Assembly: GCF_900091515.1 (NCBI RefSeq)
Contig: NZ_LT607410.1
Location: forward strand, 5,766,001 to 5,830,000
DNA: 64,000 nucleotides
DNA from: Micromonospora purpureochromogenes
GTDB taxonomy: Bacteria > Actinomycetota > Actinomycetes > Mycobacteriales > Micromonosporaceae
Direction: 5' to 3'
The notes below the pieces were generated by a model that was not told the DNA's origin, did no database searches, and worked only from the letters and a program-made list of their open reading frames with translations. Shown here one piece after another: positions 18,737-27,623 of this stretch. Position 1 is the stretch's first letter; the number at the start of each line of letters is the position of its first letter. Both the position numbers and the translations under genes were made by a program.

Positions 18737-20620
18737 CTAGATCTCGTCTTCGTCGAAGGCCGGGCGGACGCCACGGGCGAACATGATCTCGTCGTTGCTG
18801 GTGCCGGCGGCCACCATCGGCCAGACCATCGCGTCCTTGCCGACCACGAAGTCGATCACGACGGGCGCGTCGGTGATCGCCATCGCCGCCTCGATCGTCT
18901 TGTCGACGTCCTCGGCGGTCTCGCAGCGCAGGCCGACGCAGCCGAGCGCCTCGGCGAGCTTGACGAAGTCCGGGATGCGGTGCTTGTGGGTGCCCAGCTC
19001 GGTGTTGGAGTACCGCTCACCGTAGAAGAGGGTCTGCCACTGCCGGACCATGCCGAGGTTGCCGTTGTTGATCACGGCGACCTTGATCGGGATGCCCTCC
19101 AGCGCGCAGGTGGCCAGCTCCTGGTTGGTCATCTGGAAGCAGCCGTCGCCGTCCACCGCCCAGACCACCGTGTCCGGCCGGCCCACCTTGGCGCCCATCG
19201 CCGCCGGCACGGCGTACCCCATGGTGCCGAGGCCGCCGGAGTTGAGCCAGCTGCCCGGCTTCTCGTACGAGATGAACTGGCTGGCCCACATCTGGTGCTG
19301 GCCCACACCGGCCACGTAGACCGCGTCCGGGCCGGCGATCTCGCCCAGCCGCTTGATCACGTACTGCGGGGAGAGGGTGCCGTCGGACGGCTCCTCGTAC
19401 CCCAGCGGGTAGCGCTCGCGCAGGTCGTCCAGCTGGGTCCACCAGTCGCCGAGGTCGGGCCGGCGGCCCGCGTTGCGCTCGGTGGCGACCGCGGCGACCA
19501 GCTCGTCGATGACGTGCTTGGCGTCGCCGACGATCGGCACGTCCGCGTGCCGGTTCTTGCCGATCTCGGCGGGGTCGATGTCGGCGTGCACGACGGTGGC
19601 GTCCGGGGCGAACGAGTCGAGCTGGCCGGTGACCCGGTCGTCGAAGCGCGCGCCGAGCGCCACGATCAGGTCGGCCTTCTGCAGGCCGTAGACCGCGGCG
19701 ACGGTGCCGTGCATGCCCGGCATGCCCAGGTGCTGGCGGTGCGAGTCGGGGAACGCCCCCAGCGCCATCAGCGTGGTGACCACCGGGATGCCGGTCTGCT
19801 CGGCCAGCTTGCGCAGGCCCTCGGTGGCGCCGGCCTTGAGCACGCCGCCGCCGACGTAGAGCACCGGACGGCGGGCGCTGGTCATCAGCCGGGCCGCCTC
19901 GCGGATCTGCTTGCCGTGCGGGTGCAGGGTCGGCCGGTAGCCGGGCAGGTCCAGGGTGGGCGGCCAACTGAAGGTGGTCGCCGCCTGCAGGACGTCCTTG
20001 GGGATGTCGACCAGCACCGGCCCGGGCCGCCCGGTGGAGGCCAGGTGGAAGGCCTCGGCCAGCACCTGCGGGATCTCCTCCGGAGTCTGGACCAGGAAGT
20101 TGTGCTTGGTGATCGGCAGCGTGATGCCCTGGATGTCCGCCTCCTGGAAGGCGTCCGTACCGATCGAGGGCCGCGCGACCTGACCGGTGATCGCGACCAT
20201 CGGCACCGAGTCCATGTACGCGTCGGCGATCGGGGTGACCAGGTTGGTCGCGCCCGGGCCGGAGGTGGCGATGCAGACGCCGACCCGGCCGGTGGCCTGC
20301 GCGTACCCGGTGGCGGCGTGGCCGGCGCCCTGCTCGTGGCGGACCAGGATGTGGCGCACGGTCGAGTCGTAGAGCGGGTCGTACGCGGGCAGGATCGCCC
20401 CGCCGGGGATGCCGAAGACGACGTCGACGCCGAGCGCCTCGAGGGACCGCACGAGCGAGCCGGCCCCGGAGACCTGGGCCGGGGCGGGCTGCCGTACGGC
20501 CGGGGTGGCCGCGGCGGCCCCGCGCGGCGCGGGGGTGTGGTCGGCGTCGCCGGCCGGCTCGGTGGCCGTGCGGGCCCGCCGGGCGGAGTGGGCGAGTGTC
20601 TCTGGCGTGGGTCTCGTCAT
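18737..20620 (-). CDS. ilvB: acetolactate synthase large (catalytic) subunit
   Basis: IlvB is the ThDP- and FAD-dependent enzyme that makes acetolactate and acetohydroxybutyrate, the first common step to Val, Leu and Ile. The 627-residue product has an Ala/Pro-rich N-terminal extension of about 55 residues, then the three-domain fold. The catalytic Glu is in [17 protein letters not shown]-domain residues lie in the centre, and the ThDP/Mg motif GDGCFQMT...NNGNLGM is near residue 480. The ATG has GAAGG 10 nt upstream. It heads the ilvBNC operon and follows an attenuator with a leader peptide. Confidence 0.97.
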   Translation of the reverse strand: MTRPTPETLAHSARRARTATEPAGDADHTPAPRGAAAATPAVRQPAPAQVSGAGSLVRSLEALGVDVVFGIPGGAILPAYDPLYDSTVRHILVRHEQGAGHAATGYAQATGRVGVCIATSGPGATNLVTPIADAYMDSVPMVAITGQVARPSIGTDAFQEADIQGITLPITKHNFLVQTPEEIPQVLAEAFHLASTGRPGPVLVDIPKDVLQAATTFSWPPTLDLPGYRPTLHPHGKQIREAARLMTSARRPVLYVGGGVLKAGATEGLRKLAEQTGIPVVTTLMALGAFPDSHRQHLGMPGMHGTVAAVYGLQKADLIVALGARFDDRVTGQLDSFAPDATVVHADIDPAEIGKNRHADVPIVGDAKHVIDELVAAVATERNAGRRPDLGDWWTQLDDLRERYPLGYEEPSDGTLSPQYVIKRLGEIAGPDAVYVAGVGQHQMWASQFISYEKPGSWLNSGGLGTMGYAVPAAMGAKVGRPDTVVWAVDGDGCFQMTNQELATCALEGIPIKVAVINNGNLGMVRQWQTLFYGERYSNTELGTHKHRIPDFVKLAEALGCVGLRCETAEDVDKTIEAAMAITDAPVVIDFVVGKDAMVWPMVAAGTSNDEIMFARGVRPAFDEDEI

Positions 20621-20707
20621 GGCGGTTCAGGCCTTCGGCTGGAGGGTGGAGGCTCTTTCGACACGTGCGACGCGGGCGGGGCCCGCCCGGTGGAGTCCGA
20701 CGGCAAT

Positions 20708-20738
20708 AAAAACGGCCCTCGTGCAGATGCACGGGGCC
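20708..20738 (-). terminator. attenuator terminator upstream of ilvB
   Basis: On the minus strand GGCCCCGTGCA and TGCACGAGGGCC pair with one bulged A and are followed by GTTTTTATT. It lies about 90 nt before the ilvB start and abuts the leader hairpin. Confidence 0.87.
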
Positions 20739-20767
20739 AGCGCACTCTCGGTGAGGGAGAGTGCGCT
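20739..20767 (-). promoter_or_regulatory. attenuator hairpin 1 of ilvB leader
   Basis: AGCGCACTCTC pairs perfectly with GAGAGTGCGCT over a 7-nt loop. The stem begins on the last base of the leader-peptide stop codon and ends exactly where the terminator stem begins. The arrangement is the same as upstream of cimA. Confidence 0.72.
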
Positions 20768-20802
20768 CAGGTAAGTACTCGCTGCGACGGGATCAACGAC
20801 AT
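20767..20802 (-). CDS. ilvB leader peptide MSLIPSQRVLT
   Basis: ATG TCG TTG ATC CCG TCG CAG CGA GTA CTT ACC TGA encodes 11 residues with Leu-Ile and Val-Leu pairs. The last pair uses GTA and CTT, rare codons in this genome, as expected for a control site. The frame is open further upstream, where an ATG would give 27 residues. I prefer the short form because a near-consensus promoter places the mRNA start at this ATG, and no ribosome binding site precedes either start. Confidence 0.75.
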   Translation of the reverse strand: MSLIPSQRVLT

Positions 20803-20809
20803 GTGGACC

Positions 20810-20838
20810 AGCCTGACGCATCTCACGCGATGAGTCAA
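20810..20838 (-). promoter_or_regulatory. ilvB operon promoter (TTGACT-17-CAGGCT)
   Basis: The -35 TTGACT (20833-20838) and the -10 CAGGCT (20810-20815) are separated by 17 bp. Seven bases lie between the -10 and the leader ATG, so the leader mRNA should be leaderless. The promoter starts 19 bp beyond the stop of the upstream GGDEF-EAL gene. Confidence 0.72.
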
Positions 20839-20856
20839 CTGATCCCACATGTTGGT

Positions 20857-23208
20857 TCACGAACGGGGGACACCGTCTCCCGTCGTGGGCTTGGCGACCG
20901 GTCCGACCTGCGCGGATCCCGTCCCACCGACGCGCGGCGCGGGCACCGTCCGCCCACCGGCGAACGGCGTGGCCGGCAGCGGCCCCGGGCGGGCGCCGGG
21001 CGAGGTGGCGGCGTCCAGCATCGCCTCCAGGTGCTCGGCCGGCACGCCCCAGCCGAAGAGCGCGCCCTGGCCGAACCGGCAGCCGGCGGCGACCACCGCG
21101 GCCAGCTCCGTCGGCGTGGTGACGCCCTCGGCGATCACCTCCAGCCCGAGCTGGTGCCCGAGGCGCATCACGATGTCGACCATCGGGGCGAAGGCCGGCC
21201 CGTCGGTGTCCACCGGGCGGACCGGCTCGTGCTCGGCGACCAGGCTGTGGTCGATCTTGAGGATGTCGATCGGCAGCCGGCGCAGCTGCCCGAGGGACGA
21301 GTAGCCCGCGCCGAAGTCGTCCAGCGCGATCCGCACCCCGGTGCGTCGCAGCGCGGTCAGCCGCCGGATCAGCTCGTCGAGGTCGGTGGCGACGGCGTGC
21401 TCGGTGACCTCCAGCACCAGCCGCTGCGGCGGCACGTGGTGGGCGCGCAGCGCCTCGGCCACCTGGACGACGTACTCCGGGGCGTGCAGCTCGCGCGGCG
21501 AGACGTTGACCGAGACCCAGACGTCGTGGCCGTCGGCCAGCCAGCGGGAGAGCTGCCAGCAGGCCTGGTGCAGCACCCAGGCGCCCAGCTTGGCGATCAT
21601 CCCGCACTCCTCGGCGAGCGGGATGAACTCGTCGGGGCGGACGTTGCCCAGCTCCGGGTGGTGCCAGCGCAGCAGCGCCTCGGCGCCGACCGGGCGGACC
21701 GAGGGCAGCGAGGCGACCGGCTGGAAGACCAGCCGCAGCTCGTCGCGCTCGATCGCGCCGCGCATCTCGTGCTCCAGCCGGGTCCGCCGCAGCAGCAGCT
21801 GGTCGTGCGTGCCGTCGTAGCGCTCGATGCGGTTCTTGCCGCGCTGCTTGGCGTAGCGCAGGGCCAGGTCGGCGTGGCGCAGCAGGGCCACCGAGTCGGC
21901 GTCGCCGCACTGGCCGGCCACCCCGATGCTCACCGAGAGGAAGACCGGCCCGCCCGACTGCTCGTACGCCCGGCCGAGCACCCCGAGCAGCCGCTCGGCG
22001 ACCACGTCGGCGTCGGCCGGCCGGCCGCGCATCAGCACGGCGAACTCGTCGCCGCCGAGCCGGGCGGCCAGGTCGCCGGGGCGCAGGTTGCCCCTCAGCC
22101 GCCGGCCCACCTCGGCCAGCACCATGTCGCCGACGTCGTGGCCGCGCATGTCGTTGACGTTCTTGAAGCCGTCCAGGTCGAGCCCGAGCAGCACGCAGCC
22201 GACGCCCTCGTCGGCGCAGCGTTGCAGCTCCCGCAGCAGGCCCCGCCGGTTGGCCAGCCCGGTCAGCGGGTCGGTGTGGGCCAGCTCGCGGAAGTGCTTC
22301 TCGCGCTCGGCCAGCCGGCCGGCGTATCCACGCATGTCGTTGAGGGTGAGGTACTGCCGGGCCACCAGCGCGAACCCCTCGACGCTGCCGGCGACGATGG
22401 CGAGCGCGTCGAAGCGCCCGCCCTGGGCCAGGTGGTACATCGCCGAGGCCGCCATCGCGAACATCGGGACGAAGGCGTACGCGCCGTCCCGGCGGATCAG
22501 GTCGACGTCGACCTGCCCCGGCGCCTCGACCCGGTACACCGCCAGCGCGACCGCCAGCAGGCCCACGGCGAGCAGCCCGGCGCTGGTCAGGGTCATTCCC
22601 GGGCCGCCCTGGCAGACCCCGGCGGCCACGCCCAGCCCGCCGGCGGCGTTGCCGGTGATGCCGGCGCCGAGCAGCCCGAACCGGCCGCGGGGCCCAGCGG
22701 CGCGCAGCAGCACGGTCAGGGTCACCCCGACGGTGAGCGCGGTGTTGACCGTGGCCAGCAGGATCGCCGGGCAGGCCACCGGGGTGGCGGAGCCGAGCAG
22801 CCGGGTGGGCGCGGAGAAGAGCACCCAGCCGACGAACCAGAGGGCGGTCGCGACGATCAGCGCGTCCAGCAGCAGCCGGGCGGTCGCCGGCCGGGACACC
22901 ACCACTCCCGGCAGGCGGAGCAGCCCGGCGGCGGCGGCCAGGCCGCTCAGCGTCACCGCGACGGAGATCAGGACGGGCCACCCGGTGAGCCGGGCCGGGT
23001 GCGGCGGGTGGTGCGGGTCACCGAGCACCAGGCCCACCCCGAGCAGCAGGCCGACCAGGGCGAACCCGCCGGCGGCGGCCAGCAGCGCGTACGGCCGGCG
23101 GTCCGGGCCGCTGCGCCGCCGGACCGACCCGACGAGCAGCACGGTGGCGGTCACGGCGACCAGGGCGCCGGGGAGCGCGACGGCGACCATGCCCGGGGGG
23201 AAACGCAC
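20857..23208 (-). CDS. membrane GGDEF-EAL c-di-GMP enzyme, motifs intact
   Basis: The 783-residue protein has an N-terminal membrane region of about eight helices (residues 5-270) as probable sensor, a GGDEF domain (about 315-475) and an EAL domain (about 490-740). The synthase motif GGDEF is intact, and an RxxD inhibitory site (RPGD) lies exactly five residues before it. The phosphodiesterase motifs are also intact: [31 protein letters not shown] and AEGV. It could therefore make or degrade c-di-GMP, with the I-site giving product inhibition. It lies on the same strand upstream of the ilvB promoter; no functional link is evident. Confidence 0.93.
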   Translation of the reverse strand: MRFPPGMVAVALPGALVAVTATVLLVGSVRRRSGPDRRPYALLAAAGGFALVGLLLGVGLVLGDPHHPPHPARLTGWPVLISVAVTLSGLAAAAGLLRLPGVVVSRPATARLLLDALIVATALWFVGWVLFSAPTRLLGSATPVACPAILLATVNTALTVGVTLTVLLRAAGPRGRFGLLGAGITGNAAGGLGVAAGVCQGGPGMTLTSAGLLAVGLLAVALAVYRVEAPGQVDVDLIRRDGAYAFVPMFAMAASAMYHLAQGGRFDALAIVAGSVEGFALVARQYLTLNDMRGYAGRLAEREKHFRELAHTDPLTGLANRRGLLRELQRCADEGVGCVLLGLDLDGFKNVNDMRGHDVGDMVLAEVGRRLRGNLRPGDLAARLGGDEFAVLMRGRPADADVVAERLLGVLGRAYEQSGGPVFLSVSIGVAGQCGDADSVALLRHADLALRYAKQRGKNRIERYDGTHDQLLLRRTRLEHEMRGAIERDELRLVFQPVASLPSVRPVGAEALLRWHHPELGNVRPDEFIPLAEECGMIAKLGAWVLHQACWQLSRWLADGHDVWVSVNVSPRELHAPEYVVQVAEALRAHHVPPQRLVLEVTEHAVATDLDELIRRLTALRRTGVRIALDDFGAGYSSLGQLRRLPIDILKIDHSLVAEHEPVRPVDTDGPAFAPMVDIVMRLGHQLGLEVIAEGVTTPTELAAVVAAGCRFGQGALFGWGVPAEHLEAMLDAATSPGARPGPLPATPFAGGRTVPAPRVGGTGSAQVGPVAKPTTGDGVPRS

Positions 23209-23305
23209 GTCCTCAACTCTGCCGGATCCGGGCCCCGCGCGGGAAACCGGGTGTGCATCTGTTGGGACACGCTCGGACCGCCGGGGGCCGCCGCCGGGAC
23301 GGTGC

Positions 23306-23311
23306 CAGACT
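23306..23311 (+). promoter_or_regulatory. -10 box CAGACT for leaderless ilvD
   Basis: CAGACT lies 7 nt before the ilvD ATG, which has no Shine-Dalgarno sequence. No good -35 is visible. Leaderless initiation is inferred from spacing. Confidence 0.42.
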
Positions 23312-23318
23312 GGTATCC

Positions 23319-25166
23319 ATGCCTGAGCTGCGGTCGAGGACCTCCACCCACGGTCGGACGATGGCCGGCGCCCGGGCCCTCTGGCGGGCCACCGGGATGA
23401 CCGACGACGACTTCGGCAAGCCGATCGTCGCCATCGCCAACAGTTTCACCCAGTTCGTCCCGGGTCACGTACATCTGAAGGACCTCGGCGGCCTGGTCGC
23501 CGACGCGGTGGCCGAGGCCGGCGGGGTGGGCCGCGAGTTCAACACCATCGCCGTCGACGACGGCATCGCCATGGGCCACGGCGGCATGCTCTACTCGCTG
23601 CCCAGCCGGGAGTTGATCGCCGACGCGGTCGAGTACATGGTCAACGCGCACTGCGCCGACGCCCTGGTCTGCATCTCGAACTGCGACAAGATCACCCCAG
23701 GGATGCTGCTGGCCGCCCTGCGGCTGAACATCCCGACCGTCTTCGTCTCCGGCGGGCCGATGGAGGCCGGCAAGACGGTGGCGATCGAGGGGATCGTGCA
23801 CTCCAAGATCGACCTGATCGACGCCATGATCGCCTCGTCCAACGAGGCGGTCACCGACGACCAGCTCGGCGAGATCGAGCGCTCCGCGTGCCCGACCTGC
23901 GGCTCCTGCTCCGGCATGTTCACCGCCAACTCGATGAACTGCCTCACCGAGGCGATCGGCCTGGCGCTGCCGGGCAACGGCTCGACGCTGGCCACCCACG
24001 CCACGCGCCGGTCGCTCTTCGTCGAGGCCGGCCGCACCGCCGTGGAGATCGCCAAGCGGTGGTACGACGGCGACGACGCCTCGGTGCTGCCCCGCGCCGT
24101 CGCCAGCCGGGCCGCCTTCGAGAACGCGGTCGCCCTGGACGTGGCGATGGGCGGGTCGACCAACACGATCCTGCACCTGCTCGCCGCCGCCCGCGAGGCC
24201 GAGCTGGACTTCCAGGTGGCCGACATCGACGCGATCTCCCGCCGGGTGCCCTGCCTGGCCAAGGTCGCGCCGAACTCGCCGCAGTACCACATGGAGGACG
24301 TGCACCGGGCCGGCGGCATCCCCGCCATCCTCGGCGAGCTGGACCGGGCCGGCCTGCTCCACCGGGACGTGCACGCCGTGCACTCCCCCTCGCTGGAGCG
24401 CTGGCTGGCCGACTGGGACGTGCGGGGCGGCTCGCCGACGCCGGAGGCGGTCGAGCTGTTCCACGCCGCCCCGGGCGGGGTGCGCACCACCGAGCCGTTC
24501 TCCACCACCAACCGCTGGTCGTCGCTGGACACCGACGCGGCCGGCGGCTGCGTCCGGGACCGGGAGCACGCGTACTCGGCCGACGGTGGGCTGGCCATCC
24601 TGTACGGCAACCTCGCCCCGGAAGGTTGCGTGGTGAAGACCGCCGGGGTGCCCGAGGAGTGCCTGACCTTCCGCGGCCCGGCGAAGGTCTACGAGTCGCA
24701 GGACGACGCGGTCTCGGCGATCCTGGCCAAGCAGGTCGTCGCCGGGGACGTCGTGGTGATCCGCTACGAGGGCCCGAAGGGCGGCCCCGGCATGCAGGAG
24801 ATGCTCTACCCCACCTCGTTCCTCAAGGGCCGGGGGCTGGGCCGGGCCTGCGCGCTGCTCACCGACGGCCGCTTCTCCGGCGGCACCTCCGGGCTCTCCA
24901 TCGGGCACGTCTCCCCCGAGGCGGCCTCGGGCGGCCTGATCGCGCTGGTCGCCGAGGGCGACGAGATCGTCATCGACATCCCCGGCCGGTCCATCGAGCT
25001 CAACGTGCCCGACGACGTGCTCCAGGCGCGCCGGGTCGCCGAGGAGAAGCGGGAGCGGCCGTACACCCCGGTCGACCGGCAGCGGCCGGTGTCGGCGGCG
25101 CTGCGCGCGTACGCCTTGATGGCGACGTCGGCCAGCGACGGCGCGTACCGGCGGGTGCCCGAGTAG
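23319..25166 (+). CDS. ilvD: dihydroxy-acid dehydratase
   Basis: IlvD dehydrates the dihydroxy acids made by IlvC to the 2-keto acids of Val and Ile, using an iron-sulfur cluster and Mg2+. The 615-residue protein has the cluster cysteines in [10 protein letters not shown] and [16 protein letters not shown] and the C-terminal [19 protein letters not shown] signature. Length and motifs match the E. coli-type enzyme. The ATG (MPELRSRT) is preferred over an in-frame ATG 66 bp upstream because homologues start here and a -10 box sits 7 nt before it. It is transcribed away from the ilvBNC operon and stands alone. Confidence 0.96.
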   Translation: MPELRSRTSTHGRTMAGARALWRATGMTDDDFGKPIVAIANSFTQFVPGHVHLKDLGGLVADAVAEAGGVGREFNTIAVDDGIAMGHGGMLYSLPSRELIADAVEYMVNAHCADALVCISNCDKITPGMLLAALRLNIPTVFVSGGPMEAGKTVAIEGIVHSKIDLIDAMIASSNEAVTDDQLGEIERSACPTCGSCSGMFTANSMNCLTEAIGLALPGNGSTLATHATRRSLFVEAGRTAVEIAKRWYDGDDASVLPRAVASRAAFENAVALDVAMGGSTNTILHLLAAAREAELDFQVADIDAISRRVPCLAKVAPNSPQYHMEDVHRAGGIPAILGELDRAGLLHRDVHAVHSPSLERWLADWDVRGGSPTPEAVELFHAAPGGVRTTEPFSTTNRWSSLDTDAAGGCVRDREHAYSADGGLAILYGNLAPEGCVVKTAGVPEECLTFRGPAKVYESQDDAVSAILAKQVVAGDVVVIRYEGPKGGPGMQEMLYPTSFLKGRGLGRACALLTDGRFSGGTSGLSIGHVSPEAASGGLIALVAEGDEIVIDIPGRSIELNVPDDVLQARRVAEEKRERPYTPVDRQRPVSAALRAYALMATSASDGAYRRVPE

Positions 25167-25220
25167 TTCCTGGCGTCGGCTGCCCTCGGCCCGAAGGTCG
25201 TACCGAGCCGCTGCTTGCGC

Positions 25221-27002
25221 TCACTGCGCGGCCCCGGCCGTCACGCCGAGGGCGATGGGGCGGGCGTGGCGAATGGCGGCCGGGGTGTCCGGGAAGACCA
25301 GGCCCTCCCGGCGCAGCTGGTCCGCGACGCCGAGGGTGGCCAGCACCTGGTCGTGGCCGGGGGTGATGCCGGAGAGCAACACGGTGATTCCCCGCGCCCG
25401 CAACCGGGTGATCGCGTCGCCGAGGACCTGCGCGCCGGTGGCGTCGACGGTGGACACCCGGGACATCCGCAGGATCACGACCCGGACGTCCGCGACGTCG
25501 GAGAGTTCCAGCAGGAAGGTGTGGGCGGCGGCGAAGAAGAGCGGCCCGTCCAGCCGGTAGGCGACGATGTGCTCGGCCAGCAGGGCGTGTTCCTCGGCGC
25601 TGTGGTCCCCGGCGTCGAGCGGGACCTGCTCCAGCCGCGCGCTGCGGGCCACTGCGCGCAGCGCGACGACAACCGCGACGGCAACGCCGACCGCGACGGC
25701 GGTGACCAGGTCCCAGATGACCGTGACGGCGAAGGTGAGCACGAGCACCAGCGCGTCGCCCCGGGTGGCCCGCGCGAGCGCCCAGAGCGAACCCGCCTCG
25801 ACCATCCGGACGGTCGTGGCGAGCAGGACGCCGGCCAGGGCGGCGAGGGGGATCCGGCCGACCAGGGGCGCGGCGGCCAGCACGATCACCGCGAGCGCGA
25901 CGGCATGGGTCAGCGCCGCCAGTTTCGAGGACGCCCCGGCGCGGACGTTGACCGCCGTCCGGGCGATCGCGGCGGTCGCGGGAATGCCACCGAAGAGCGG
26001 GGAGGCGAGGTTGGCCAGGCCCTGGCCGAAGAGTTCCCGGTCCGGGTCGTGCCGCTCGCTGACGGTCATCCCATCGGCCACGGTGGCCGACAGCAGGCTC
26101 TCCAGCGCGGCGAGCGCGGCCACCGCGAGCGCTGATGGCAGCAGCACACTGGCCGCGCCCAGGTCGAGGAAGTCCAGCGACGGCGCCGGCAGGCCCTGCG
26201 GCAGGGCGCCGATCCGGACCAGCTCGACCGGGCTGGTCTCGGCCAGCACCGTCGCGGCGGCCACCCCGAGCAGCGAGAACGGCAGTCCGGGTCGCCACCG
26301 GGCGCCGAGCAGCATCAGCGCCGCGACACCCAGGGCCACCGCAACGGCCGCCGGCCGAGGGTGTACGACGAACCGGACGACCGCGTCGGCAGCCACCGCC
26401 CAGACCCGGTCGCCCTCGGCGTCGGTCACGCCGAGCGCGGCCGGCACCTGTTGCAGGGCGATGACCACCGCGATGCCGGCGGTGAAGCCCTCGATCACGG
26501 GGGCGGGCAGGTAGCGGACGTACCGGCCGAGGCGGGCCAGCGCCAGGGCGACCAGGATCAGTCCCGCCATCGCGCCGACCATCAGCACCCCGGTCGGGCC
26601 GAACTGCTGCACCACCGGCACCAGCACCACCGTCATCGCGCCGGTCGGGCCGGACACCTGGAGGTTCGAGCCGCCGAAGATGGCGGCCACCGCGCCGGCC
26701 ACCACGGCGGTGACCAGCCCGGCCTGCGCGCCCAGCCCGGAGGTGACCCCGAACGCCAGGGCCAGGGGCAGCGCGACCACCGCCACGGTCAGCCCGGCGA
26801 GCAGGTCCCGGCGCGGCGAGCGGCGGACGGCGGCCCAGTCGGCGCGGCCGGGAAGCAGCCCGAGCACGCGCCGTCCCACCAGGCCGGGAACGCCCTGCCG
26901 CCGGTCTGAGCCGGCTACCCGCGCTGAGCCCCCCGGTCCGCGGACGCTCTCCTCCCGACGGGCGGACGGTGGTGGTTGGTGGCCCGCTACCGCCCTGCTC
27001 AC
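25221..27002 (-). CDS. SulP-family anion transporter with STAS domain
   Basis: The 593-residue protein is a SulP/SLC26 transporter. About 10-14 membrane segments cover residues 65-450, including the conserved LTVAVVALPLALAFG entry and the GGIPATAAIARTAVNVRAGA signature, followed by a cytoplasmic STAS domain (about 470-585). Members move sulfate, bicarbonate or other anions; the substrate here is not readable. The GTG start overlaps the stop of the upstream ArsR gene (GTGA), so the two form a coupled operon and the regulator probably controls the transporter. The N-terminal 60 residues are Arg/Gly-rich and poorly conserved. Confidence 0.92.
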   Translation of the reverse strand: MSRAVAGHQPPPSARREESVRGPGGSARVAGSDRRQGVPGLVGRRVLGLLPGRADWAAVRRSPRRDLLAGLTVAVVALPLALAFGVTSGLGAQAGLVTAVVAGAVAAIFGGSNLQVSGPTGAMTVVLVPVVQQFGPTGVLMVGAMAGLILVALALARLGRYVRYLPAPVIEGFTAGIAVVIALQQVPAALGVTDAEGDRVWAVAADAVVRFVVHPRPAAVAVALGVAALMLLGARWRPGLPFSLLGVAAATVLAETSPVELVRIGALPQGLPAPSLDFLDLGAASVLLPSALAVAALAALESLLSATVADGMTVSERHDPDRELFGQGLANLASPLFGGIPATAAIARTAVNVRAGASSKLAALTHAVALAVIVLAAAPLVGRIPLAALAGVLLATTVRMVEAGSLWALARATRGDALVLVLTFAVTVIWDLVTAVAVGVAVAVVVALRAVARSARLEQVPLDAGDHSAEEHALLAEHIVAYRLDGPLFFAAAHTFLLELSDVADVRVVILRMSRVSTVDATGAQVLGDAITRLRARGITVLLSGITPGHDQVLATLGVADQLRREGLVFPDTPAAIRHARPIALGVTAGAAQ

Positions 27003-27337
27003 CGGTCGCGCCCGTCGGCGCGCAGCTCGTCGAGGAGCCCGTCGCGGTCGGTGAGGACCGCCCCGAGAATGCGCCGCCCGGCGGCCAGCAGGTCGGCCAC
27101 GTCGGGAGTGCTGAGCGCGTACATCACCAGGGGGCCGTCCCGGTAGGAGGTGACCAGGCCGGCGCGGCGTAGCACGGCGAGCTGCTGGGAGAGGTTGGAC
27201 GCCTCGACGTCGATGGTCGCCAGCAGGTCACGGACGGGCTTGGGACCGTCCTGGAGCAGTTCGAGGACCCGGATCCGCACCGGGTGCCCCAGGGTGCGGA
27301 ACAACTCCGCCTTCGCCTGATACAGCGGCACCGACAC
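26999..27337 (-). CDS. ArsR-family repressor without cysteines
   Basis: The 112-residue winged-helix protein has the ArsR fold. Helix GHPVRIRVLELLQDG and recognition helix SNLSQQLAVLRRAGLV (about residues 48-63) are followed by a beta-wing. ArsR proteins usually dissociate from DNA on binding metal or on oxidation of cysteine thiols, but this one contains no cysteine at all and no evident His/Asp metal site at the C-terminal helix. The signal is therefore unknown. GGGGAGAA precedes the GTG start. A perfect palindrome 55 bp upstream is the likely operator. Confidence 0.9.
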   Translation of the reverse strand: MSVPLYQAKAELFRTLGHPVRIRVLELLQDGPKPVRDLLATIDVEASNLSQQLAVLRRAGLVTSYRDGPLVMYALSTPDVADLLAAGRRILGAVLTDRDGLLDELRADGRDR

Positions 27338-27391
27338 GCCCGTCTTCTCCCCATCCCATGGTTGACCGTCATCGCCTTGAACACTTTAGCA

Positions 27392-27409
27392 CTTGAAGAG
27401 TTCTTCAAG
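27392..27409. promoter_or_regulatory. probable ArsR operator CTTGAAGA-GT-TCTTCAAG
   Basis: The 8-bp perfect inverted repeat resembles TTGAA/TTCAA ArsR sites. A further CTTGAA half-site lies just downstream at 27376-27381. A -35-like TTGAAG inside the repeat suggests that binding would block RNA polymerase at the arsR-sulP promoter. Confidence 0.6.
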
Positions 27410-27623
27410 CATGGGTCGATCCGGGCCACTTTCGGGGGGACGGGAGTGCGCCACGCCCACCGTCGAGTGGCGGTGGGCAGGCGTGTCGCCGGGGGAAGGG
27501 CATCTGCCCAAACGGCGATATACCTGAGAGGCACAAATATGACCCACAGGCATCTCGCTCGTGGCGGGATCCGCCTCCGCGCCGACCACGGGGGCGGTTA
27601 CCCCGGCCGGGCGCCCACGCCAC

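Noticed and set aside
18701..20833. 710-codon plus-strand open frame opposite ilvB
   Set aside because: It is the shadow of ilvB; no ribosome binding site or family similarity.
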